Origin: Candidatus Omnitrophota bacterium
Lineage (GTDB): Bacteria > Omnitrophota > JACPQZ01
Assembly (NCBI GenBank): GCA_016190205.1
Contig: JACPQZ010000038.1
Coordinates: 1 to 64,000 of the forward strand
DNA length: 64,000 bases
Direction of reading: 5' to 3'
Below are positions 50,868 through 57,043 of the stretch, piece after piece. The position numbers and the translations under genes are program-made. Under the pieces are notes generated by a model. That model was given only the letters and a program-made list of their open reading frames with translations. It was not told the DNA's origin and did not search any database. The first letter of the stretch is position 1. Each line of letters starts with the position of its first letter.

Positions 50868-50919
50868 TAGTTAACACTTTTGTTAACTAATTATACTTAA
50901 AACCTTAAGGGGGGGTCAA
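50868..50919 (-). promoter_or_regulatory. Promoter and inverted-repeat operator of the AbiE module
   Basis: The reverse strand has TTGACC (50919-50914), 18-bp spacer and a perfect -10 TATAAT (50895-50890). The inverted repeat TAGTTAAC-N6-GTTAACTA at 50868-50889 covers the predicted start, as expected of an AbiEi autorepression site. Confidence 0.65.
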
Positions 50920-51199
50920 GGGGACGCGTTAACTTATGGGGGTGAAAATTTTGCGTTGTTATAACCCTTATTCTTCCACGTGGTTAAATTTTTTGTATAT
51001 TCTATGTACATTTTCGTTTCCACGCTTTTTGTGTTATCCTTTGTGCATCCTGATTCTCATTCGATACTTAAGAGCCAAGTTTTAAGCGCGCTTTTCAAGG
51101 CTTAACATTCCGTGTTAGGTTGCTCGAGCTCGCTCGGTGCGTTGCAAGACGGCTTAGGATTGAGGGTTTTTTATTCCTATAAGGAAGGGGGTGAAAGTT
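50896..51199 (+). other. AT-richer non-coding stretch before the 47-residue peptide gene
   Basis: About 300 bp without a convincing gene. It contains AT-rich promoter-like sequence (TTTTTTGTATATTCTATG around 50990-51006 and TTATCC near 51036). A long leader ends in GGTTTTTTATTCC and the ribosome site AAGGAAGGGGGTGA. No riboswitch or tRNA-like fold was recognised. A structured leader or small RNA is possible. Confidence 0.4.
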
Positions 51200-51343
51200 A
51201 TGTTACCTAAGAAGAAGGGGACGGGTAAGAAAGGGGAGAAAAAAGAGGCCCAGGAAAAGCCGAAGGAAGAGACTCGCTCGGAAGGCTGCTCTTCCTGGGA
51301 CTGGGATAAAAAGTCGGAGGGAAAGAGCGGGGGCTGCCACTAA
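51200..51343 (+). CDS. Small 47-residue Lys-rich protein with C-terminal Cys/Trp motif
   Basis: ATG 51200 follows AAGGAAGGGGGTGA and the frame runs 47 codons to TAA, followed 18 bp on by an intrinsic terminator. The sequence begins MLPKKKGTGKKGEKKEAQEK, and after an acidic linker ends with EGCSSWDWDKK and SGGCH. Two cysteines flank a WDWD motif; there is no signal peptide. No family recognised. The strong ribosome site, long leader and terminator argue that it is a real gene. It could bind nucleic acid or metal; function unknown. Confidence 0.6.
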   Translation: MLPKKKGTGKKGEKKEAQEKPKEETRSEGCSSWDWDKKSEGKSGGCH

Positions 51344-51361
51344 AATTTGTATTAACATAAC

Positions 51362-51396
51362 AAAACGGGATGCTTGAATTCAGGCGTCCCGTTTTT
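51362..51396. terminator. Intrinsic terminator between the small-peptide gene and the DUF membrane protein
   Basis: AAAACGGGA and TCCCGTTTT pair around a loop; the plus strand continues TTATTTTG and the minus strand TTTTGTTATGTT. It can therefore end both the 47-residue peptide transcript and the convergent transcript from 51407-51718. Confidence 0.8.
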
Positions 51397-51406
51397 ATTT
51401 TGAGGC

Positions 51407-51718
51407 CTATTTTTCATTTAGCGTAACGTCTATTCCCCCGAACAAAGACGCGAAGATATTATAGATGAGGGCCGAGAGGGCGGAGCCCAACCCGAGAATA
51501 AGCCCATACATGACGCCCGTAATGCCCCCCAGAAAGATGACCCGCGTGGCCTTTGCCGCCCCGGCAATGAATGGCAGATTGGCCAGCACGGCGGGGACCT
51601 CCAGCCTATTCGCCGACGCGAGGAAAATCCCGCCAATGACACCGAGTAAAATCCCTGTCCCTCCGTAAAAGCGAAACACAGAAATAGGATGAACGGTTTT
51701 CACTTCGACTTTTCTCAT
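51407..51718 (-). CDS. Small membrane protein of unknown function
   Basis: A 103-residue protein. A conserved-looking N-terminus (KTVHPISVFRFYGGTG) leads into helix 1 (ILLGVIGGIFLASA), then a loop and helix 2 (FLGGITGVMYGLILGLGSALSALIYNIFASL), resembling DUF3566-like or related two-helix proteins. No catalytic residues apparent. Monocistronic, between the bidirectional terminator and a secreted protein gene. Confidence 0.65.
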   Translation of the reverse strand: MRKVEVKTVHPISVFRFYGGTGILLGVIGGIFLASANRLEVPAVLANLPFIAGAAKATRVIFLGGITGVMYGLILGLGSALSALIYNIFASLFGGIDVTLNEK

Positions 51719-51772
51719 GATCGGTCTCCACAGTTTGCGTATAGCATATCGCTTCTGCCGGTTAGCGTAAAC

Positions 51773-52213
51773 TCATTCCTCATACGGAAGAATCTTGACG
51801 ACGCGTTGCTCCTGCCGTCCGCTCCTAAGAAACAGGGTTTCGTCAAAAGTGGCTGCTCCGTCTTGAATCTTAAGCAGCTTTAAGATGCTCCATTGGCGCG
51901 TCGTTCCCACATTACAGCTCTCCCCGGGCCTTAGCCAAATTTCATCCGGCTGACGGCCCTTCGGAAACTCCTTCAGCTCCCCGCCCGCTGTGAAATAATG
52001 CCCCTCATCTGTAACCCCACCCTCGGGCGATCTGGAATCCAACACGTAATCGCTGGACTTTAAATAAACCTTGTCGGGACCAACAATCTGCACCTTTTTA
52101 ATTTCGAATAACCTTCCCTTGTTCGTCATCACCTGGTTATCCTCTCCTCGCAAAGGGCTTGAAAACGCGAAGCAGAACGCAAGTACGAGTACGCCCATCA
52201 TGCCGCGGTTCAT
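51773..52213 (-). CDS. Hypothetical secreted protein
   Basis: A 146-residue exported protein. ATG 52213 is preceded by AGGGTGGTGA and opens a signal peptide (MMGVLVLAFCFAFSSPLRG). The mature part is mostly strand-forming (KGRLFEIKKVQIVGPDKVYL, QWSILKLLKIQDGAATF). Longer open frame upstream runs through a repeat next to tRNA-Ser and is not coding. No family recognised. Confidence 0.65.
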   Translation of the reverse strand: MNRGMMGVLVLAFCFAFSSPLRGEDNQVMTNKGRLFEIKKVQIVGPDKVYLKSSDYVLDSRSPEGGVTDEGHYFTAGGELKEFPKGRQPDEIWLRPGESCNVGTTRQWSILKLLKIQDGAATFDETLFLRSGRQEQRVVKILPYEE

Positions 52214-52251
52214 GTTCGAGTCACCACCCTGCTTTATATAAAAATAACTTC

Positions 52252-52424
52252 GGAGAGGGGGAGATTCGGCGGTTTGGGCTCGCGATGTTGAATGCTCCTT
52301 TATAGCGCGTTTCCTATCGCTCGCCCAAACTCGGCCCCTCGCCGCGCCAAGGATGGTGGCGCTCCCTATCCGGTCGCGCCACATTATGTTGGGGGGCGCG
52401 GCTCACTTTCGAATCCCCCCCTCT
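52252..52424. mobile_element. tRNA-Ser-linked terminal-inverted-repeat element, copy A
   Basis: A 173-bp non-coding unit bounded by GGAGAGGGGGAGATTCGG and its near reverse complement TTCGAATCCCCCCCTCT. Both match the 3' end (T arm and acceptor) of the neighbouring tRNA-Ser. A 17-bp spacer identical to that of copy B separates it from tRNA-Ser(CGA). Inside is the stem GTGGCGC/GCGCCAC (52356-52362 with 52376-52382) and a longer GTTTGGGC/GCCCAAAC pairing. No open frame of merit. It looks like a MITE-like or tRNA-derived element. Confidence 0.6.
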
Positions 52425-52441
52425 AAGAGCGAAAATAAATC

Positions 52442-52529
52442 CGGAGAGGGGGAGATTCGAACTCCCGAGGCCCAAAAAGGACCTAACGGTTTTCGAGACC
52501 GCCGCATTCGTCCGCTCTGCCACCTCTCC
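52442..52529 (-). tRNA. tRNA-Ser (anticodon CGA)
   Basis: An 88-nt class II tRNA with acceptor GGAGAGG/CCTCTCC, D arm in GTGGCAGAGCGGACGAATGC, anticodon loop CTCGAAA (CGA), long variable arm, and T arm with GTTCGAATC. Discriminator G, as is standard for serine tRNAs. Confidence 0.95.
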
Positions 52530-52807
52530 CTGATCCACCTTGTCGGTTATCGGCGTTCGGCGATCGGTTATCGCAAGCGGCTTTAAGTTTGCGATCACCG
52601 ATAACCGATTCACGATCACCGAATCAATTGCTCGCCCAAACTCGGCCACCTGCCGCTCGAACCCTTTTTCAGGAAAAGTTTTTTGAGCAATAGAACAATA
52701 GAGCAATAGAGCATTCGACTGCAATTGAGCTTTTAATCTATTGTTCTATTTTCTATTGCTCAATTGCTCTGCCAATTTTGCCCCAGTCTAACTCAGGCAA
52801 AAATGGC
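52530..52807. repeat. Intergenic hairpin repeats between tRNA-Ser genes
   Basis: No gene here. ATCGGTTATCG (52563-52573) pairs with CGATAACCGAT (52599-52609), with TCGCAA/TTTGCGA extending the stem, and a further CGGTTATCG copy stands at 52544. GAGCAATAGAACAATAG (52685-52701) pairs with CTATTGTTCTATT...GCTC (52738-52761), forming a large AT-rich inverted repeat. Part of copy A (GCTCGCCCAAACTCGGCC) recurs near 52631. Confidence 0.6.
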
Positions 52808-52985
52808 GGAGAGGGGGGGATTCGGCGCCCTTCGCTCGCCGAGGTTGACAGCTCGGCTTCTAACTTGTTTTTGAGCCGGCTCGCTGCGGGTCGGCCACTC
52901 GCGCCGGCCGTGGAAGGCGGTGCTTCCTATTCGGTCGCACCGCATATTTTGGGGGGCCGGCGCTCACTTTCGAATCCCCCCCTCT
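52808..52985. mobile_element. tRNA-Ser-linked terminal-inverted-repeat element, copy B
   Basis: A 178-bp relative of copy A with the same type of ends (GGAGAGGGGGGATTCGG and TTCGAATCCCCCCCTCT), ending 17 bp before tRNA-Ser(GCT). The interior has diverged, yet the hairpin is kept as GCGGTGC/GCACCGC (52917-52923 with 52937-52943), with two compensatory base-pair changes relative to copy A. No coding potential. Confidence 0.6.
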
Positions 52986-53002
52986 AAGAGCGAAAATAAA
53001 TC

Positions 53003-53092
53003 CGGAGAGGGGGGGATTCGAACCCCCGTGGGAGGTGTTAGCCCCCCGGCGGTTTAGCAAACCGCTGCCGTAAGCCGCTTGGCTACCTCTCC
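53003..53092 (-). tRNA. tRNA-Ser (anticodon GCT)
   Basis: A 90-nt class II tRNA with acceptor GGAGAGG/CCTCTCC, D arm in GTAGCCAAGCGGCTTACGGC, anticodon loop TTGCTAA (GCT), long variable arm, and T arm with GTTCGAATC. Discriminator G. Confidence 0.95.
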
Positions 53093-53134
53093 ATGATGAA
53101 AATCTAAGAAAGAACGATGCTATACGCTAACAAA

Positions 53135-53221
53135 CGGAGGAGGTAGGATTCGAACCCACGGTGCCCCGAAGGGCACAACGGTTTTCAAGACCGCCGCATT
53201 CGTCCGCTCTGCCACTCCTCC
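53135..53221 (-). tRNA. tRNA-Ser (anticodon TGA)
   Basis: An 87-nt class II tRNA with acceptor GGAGGAG/CTCCTCC, D arm in TGGCAGAGCGGACGAATGC, anticodon loop CTTGAAA (TGA), variable stem GTGCCC/GGGCAC, and T arm with GTTCGAATC. Its 5' end abuts the stop codon of the M50-like protease gene. Confidence 0.95.
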
Positions 53222-53893
53222 CTAGAAAAAAAGCTGTTTAAAGATCGACTGGTAGGCCTGACGTATCCTAAGTGCGGACTCCCAAACGTACGCTTTAAAC
53301 TCAAGCTGCGGCACGGCAACTGACAGCACGCCTGCCAACATCACGATGTTCACCAGGGCAATCACGACCAAGGAAAAGAGCTGTCCTGTGCGAATGATAT
53401 CGGGCTGGTCCATGCGGATGAATTTGACCGTCATCACGAGATGCATGGCCCACGTAAACCCAATGGCCGCAAGAAATGGTTTAACAAAATAGGCCGCATG
53501 ACCCGTCATGCGCAGCACAAGAAACGCGACCATAAAGATGAGGGTATAAAACGGCACAAGATACGGCCCCAAGGAGATCAGGAAATTGGACTTGGAGAGG
53601 GTAGTCGTCCCCCCGGCGGCCGAGATCTCCACGCGGGACACCTTCGCTCGGAAGAGAAGCCCGAAAAAGGCGTGGGTAAGCTCGTGCCCCAGAACGTAAA
53701 ACCACGTGGGCTCCCAAACGAGTGTATGCAAGACAAAATAGCAAAACACCCCTCCGGCAAAATAGGCCCCGCCCCCGCTAAAAAACGGAGCCGACTCTAC
53801 GCTCCTCCACAGGACCGCCCCCGCCACATAAGCGGCCGGGACAAAAAGGACTCCGATCAAAAACTTGCTGCCCTTTTCCAGAATGGCGATCAT
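53222..53893 (-). CDS. Membrane zinc metalloprotease-like protein (M50-type HExxH)
   Basis: A 223-residue protein with about six helices. The zinc motif is in YVLGHELTHAFFGLL, and further hydrophobic segments include FLISLGPYLVPFYTLIFMVAFLVL. The N-x-x-D/PxG motif of classic site-2 proteases is not obvious, so it may be a distant family member. ATG 53893 overlaps the serS stop (ATGA). It ends at the boundary of tRNA-Ser(TGA). The substrate is unknown. Confidence 0.72.
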   Translation of the reverse strand: MIAILEKGSKFLIGVLFVPAAYVAGAVLWRSVESAPFFSGGGAYFAGGVFCYFVLHTLVWEPTWFYVLGHELTHAFFGLLFRAKVSRVEISAAGGTTTLSKSNFLISLGPYLVPFYTLIFMVAFLVLRMTGHAAYFVKPFLAAIGFTWAMHLVMTVKFIRMDQPDIIRTGQLFSLVVIALVNIVMLAGVLSVAVPQLEFKAYVWESALRIRQAYQSIFKQLFF

Positions 53894-55161
53894 TTGAGGA
53901 TGAGATCCCCGCCGAGGTAAGGGGCAAGACACTCCGGCAGGCGCACGGTTCCATTTTCCTCTTGTCCACTTTCGAGAAGTGCCGCAACGGTTCTGGCCAG
54001 GGCCACCCCTGATCCGTTCAGCGTATGAACAAACTCGAGTCCCTTGCCGGTCTTAGGCCGATAACGAATGCCGATACGGCGCGCCTGGAAATCCTCAAAA
54101 TTGCTGCAACTTGAAACCTCGAGCCACTTTTCCACCCCAGGCGCCCAGACCTCCAGGTCGTAGCACTTCGTTGAGGCAAAACTCAAGTCTCCGCGGCAGA
54201 GCTCCATCGTTCGAAAGGTTAGCCCAAGCGCCTTGAGCACCTCTTCGGCGTTCCCCACCAGCTTTTCCAGCTCTTCATACGAGGTCTCCGGCCGCACAAA
54301 CTTCACAAGCTCCACCTTGTCGAACTGATGCACCCTCAAGAGTCCTTTCGTGTCCTTCCCGTAGGATCCTGCCTCCCGCCTGAAGCAGGGGGTGTAGGCC
54401 GTGTAATAAATCGGAAGGGCGTCCTCACCTAACACTTCACCCTGCAGGAGATTGGTAACAGGTACCTCCGCCGTAGGGATCAGAAAGTAATCCTCGTCTC
54501 TTAAGCGGTACATATCCTCTTCCAGATTGGGGAGCTGACCTGTCCCCGTCATAGACTTTCGGTTGACCAGTGCGGGAGGCCATACCTCCACGTAGCCATG
54601 CTTGGAGGTGTGAAGGTCCAGCATAAAATTGACAAGCGCCCTCACCAAGCGGGCCCCTTTACCCATAAAAAGGGCAAACCCGCTTCCCGCAATTTTACTT
54701 GCCCTTTTAAAATCTAAAATTCCCAACTTCTCACCAATCTCTAAGTGAGTTTTGCACTTATAATTAAAGCGTTTCTCATTACCATGCTGACGCACCTTCT
54801 TATTGTGTGAACTATCAGACCCTTGTGGTGTAGAAATATGAGGGAAATTTGGGACCTTATATATCAAAACATCTAGTTTTTTATCTATATCCTCCACATC
54901 AGTCAGAACTGAAGAGGCGCTTTCTGATGTTTTACTCAACTCTTTTATCTTCGCACTAAAATCCTTGTTTTCTCTCTGCAAAACGCCGATTTCTTTATTG
55001 GCTACGTTCTGCCTCGCGCGCAGGCTTTCCAGCTCAACCAAAAGCTCGCGCCTTCGCTCATCGAGCTTGAGCAGCTCATCGAGGTTAAACGAGTATCCTC
55101 TATCGCGCAATGCTTCCCGCACCCTTTGGGGATTTGACCGAATCATTTTTATATCGAGCAT
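53890..55161 (-). CDS. serS: Seryl-tRNA synthetase
   Basis: A 423-residue class II synthetase. N-terminal coiled-coil arm (about residues 30-100) binds the long variable arm of tRNA-Ser. Motif 2 lies in TPCFRREAGSYGKDTKGLLRVHQF-type sequence (central residues CFRREAGSYG), and motif 3 is GSGVALARTVAALLE. Residues about 57-157 (54690-54990) are encoded by noticeably AT-richer DNA with Lys/Ser/Asn-rich codons, unlike the rest of the gene, suggesting a recombined segment. It lies upstream of three tRNA-Ser genes on the same strand. Confidence 0.96.
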   Translation of the reverse strand: MLDIKMIRSNPQRVREALRDRGYSFNLDELLKLDERRRELLVELESLRARQNVANKEIGVLQRENKDFSAKIKELSKTSESASSVLTDVEDIDKKLDVLIYKVPNFPHISTPQGSDSSHNKKVRQHGNEKRFNYKCKTHLEIGEKLGILDFKRASKIAGSGFALFMGKGARLVRALVNFMLDLHTSKHGYVEVWPPALVNRKSMTGTGQLPNLEEDMYRLRDEDYFLIPTAEVPVTNLLQGEVLGEDALPIYYTAYTPCFRREAGSYGKDTKGLLRVHQFDKVELVKFVRPETSYEELEKLVGNAEEVLKALGLTFRTMELCRGDLSFASTKCYDLEVWAPGVEKWLEVSSCSNFEDFQARRIGIRYRPKTGKGLEFVHTLNGSGVALARTVAALLESGQEENGTVRLPECLAPYLGGDLILK

Positions 55162-55164
55162 GGG

Positions 55165-56634
55165 TTACCCTTTAATGACTCCGAGCGGCTTTAAGCGCGC
55201 CACCGGCCGCGCAATCCCCGCCCTTTCAACGACTGAAACCACGCTATTGACATCCTTGTAAGCCTGCGGCTGTTCCTCATCCAGACCATGGCGATCCCGC
55301 GCCATGGCAACTACACCAGCATCTTCGAGCTCGCGGGCGATGTCCCTCCCCTTCGAAGCTCGGATGGCGGCCTTCCTCGACATCTGCCTTCCCGCCCCGT
55401 GGCAGCAGGTACCGAAGGTCTCTTGCATAGCCTGCTCCGTGCCAACCAAGACATAGGAGGCCCGCCCCATGTCTCCAGGGATGATGACGGGTTGACCGAC
55501 TGCGCGGTATTCCTCCGCAAGTTCAGGGTGCCCGGGGCCAAAGGCCCGGGTGGCCCCCTTACGGTGTATGCAGAGCTCTTTTTCCTTGCCGTTTACGCGA
55601 TAGCGTTCGAACTTGGCGATATTATGCGCCACGTCGTAGACCAAATCCATACCCAAATCGCGCGGGCCCATTTTAAAAAAGCGCTCAAACGTGTGGCGCG
55701 CGAGGTGTAGTAGGCACTGGCGGTTGGCCCAGGCAAAGTTCGCGGCCGAGCGCATGGCGCCTAAATAACTCTGCCCCTCGCGCGAGTGGATGGGAACACA
55801 GCACAGTTGCGGGTCCGGCATCTGGATCCCATATCTCCCCATTGCCGCGGTCATAACCCTCAAGGTATCCTCACACACCTGGTAGCCCAATCCTCGAGAC
55901 CCCGAGTGAATCATGACCGTGACTTGGCCCTCATGCAAATGAAGTACTTGAGCTGCCTCTGGAAAGAATATCTTCTCGACCTTCTGCACCTCCAGAAAGT
56001 GGTTCCCGGAACCCAAGCTCCCCAGCTGGCGCTTGCCCCTTTCATACGCCCGCTCGCTCACCTCGTCGGGCCTGGCCTCCTCGAGACAGCCCTCGGCCTC
56101 CGTTGCCTTTAAATCCTCTGGACGCGCAAATCCTTTATCCAGCGCCCAGTGAGACCCTTCTTCCAAAACACCCCTAAGCTCACTCCGGCCGAGCTGAATC
56201 TCGCCCTTGACCCCCAGCCCCGTCGGGATCTCGTTAAAAAGTGTCGCGATGAGACTCTTAAGCCTCGGCCGCACCTTTTCTTCTTCCAAATTCGTCCGCA
56301 CGAGCCGGACCCCGCAATTGATGTCGAAACCGATCCCGCCAGGTGTAACGACACCCCCCTCATCCGGGTCCGTGGCCGCCACCCCGCCGATGGGAAACCC
56401 ATAACCCCAGTGAATATCGGGCATGGCCAGGGAGTAGCGCACGATACCAGGTAGATGCGCCACATTTACCACCTGCTCGAGGGCCTTGTCCTTTCGGATT
56501 CCTTCCAAAAGTGTTTCATCCGCAAGAATAAGTCCCGGAACCCGCATGCCCGGATCAAACGACTTTGGGATACGCCAGCGGCAGTCGTCGATCTTTTCGA
56601 GAGGAATTCCCGAAGTCATGGAGAGACTAGACAT
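55165..56634 (-). CDS. rtcB: RNA-splicing ligase RtcB
   Basis: A 489-residue 3'-phosphate RNA ligase. Metal- and GMP-binding motifs are present: GGIGFDINCGVRLV (Cys ligand), GSGNHFLEVQ, MIHSGSRGLGYQV, and the guanylylated His region TCCHGAGRQMSR. It joins 2',3'-cyclic phosphate ends to 5'-OH ends in RNA repair or tRNA ligation. ATG 56634 follows GGAGGT and overlaps the archease stop; ATG 56619 is an alternative. The archease partner directly precedes it. Confidence 0.95.
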   Translation of the reverse strand: MSSLSMTSGIPLEKIDDCRWRIPKSFDPGMRVPGLILADETLLEGIRKDKALEQVVNVAHLPGIVRYSLAMPDIHWGYGFPIGGVAATDPDEGGVVTPGGIGFDINCGVRLVRTNLEEEKVRPRLKSLIATLFNEIPTGLGVKGEIQLGRSELRGVLEEGSHWALDKGFARPEDLKATEAEGCLEEARPDEVSERAYERGKRQLGSLGSGNHFLEVQKVEKIFFPEAAQVLHLHEGQVTVMIHSGSRGLGYQVCEDTLRVMTAAMGRYGIQMPDPQLCCVPIHSREGQSYLGAMRSAANFAWANRQCLLHLARHTFERFFKMGPRDLGMDLVYDVAHNIAKFERYRVNGKEKELCIHRKGATRAFGPGHPELAEEYRAVGQPVIIPGDMGRASYVLVGTEQAMQETFGTCCHGAGRQMSRKAAIRASKGRDIARELEDAGVVAMARDRHGLDEEQPQAYKDVNSVVSVVERAGIARPVARLKPLGVIKG

Positions 56635-57043
56635 CAAAAATGACCTCCGCGACCCATTTCCCCTTCTTCTCTTCGACCCGCAGCCCATGCCGGGTGACTG
56701 CCTTGACTTCCTTCTTGAGTACATGCGCCTTCTGATCCAGCCCTTCGCCCCCGACTTCTGCGACAAGACCTATGGAGCCCTTCCAGCGCACATTAAACTT
56801 TGAAAAAAGGCTCTCCCCAACTTCCGCGCGGTACAAAAGCTCGCTCAACCATTCAACGAAAAGCCCTTCGACGCTCGAGGATTTTAGCTCAAGGTGAAGA
56901 GCCTTCCTGGGTTTGACGCGCCTAAGATCCGTCATAAGAGAAAAAAGCCCCGCCGCGGCGTTTTCAAAAAGCTCTTCGCGGGAGGCGCCAAACACCCTTA
57001 AGGCCGCATCGGCCGTATGCTCAATCGTTTCGTACCGCTTCGT
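56627..57043 (-). CDS. Archease (RtcB cofactor) with apparent ACG start
   Basis: A protein of about 138 residues that promotes RtcB guanylylation. The conserved N-terminus [18 protein letters not shown] is encoded upstream of the first standard start (GTG 56995), which would remove the HTAD motif. No ATG, GTG or TTG precedes it in frame nearby. ACG at 57043 stands exactly where ATG would be expected and is 9 nt after GGAGG inside the end of gyrA. ATT at 57025, overlapping the gyrA stop, is the other option. It overlaps rtcB by 8 nt. Confidence 0.8.
   Translation of the reverse strand, partial: TKRYETIEHTADAALRVFGASREELFENAAAGLFSLMTDLRRVKPRKALHLELKSSSVEGLFVEWLSELLYRAEVGESLFSKFNVRWKGSIGLVAEVGGEGLDQKAHVLKKEVKAVTRHGLRVEEKKGKWVAEVIFDV

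Noticed and set aside
52314-52724. A 136-codon open frame on the minus strand
   Set aside because: It runs through tRNA-Ser(CGA) and repeat copy A; its phrases are translations of the tRNA, not a protein.
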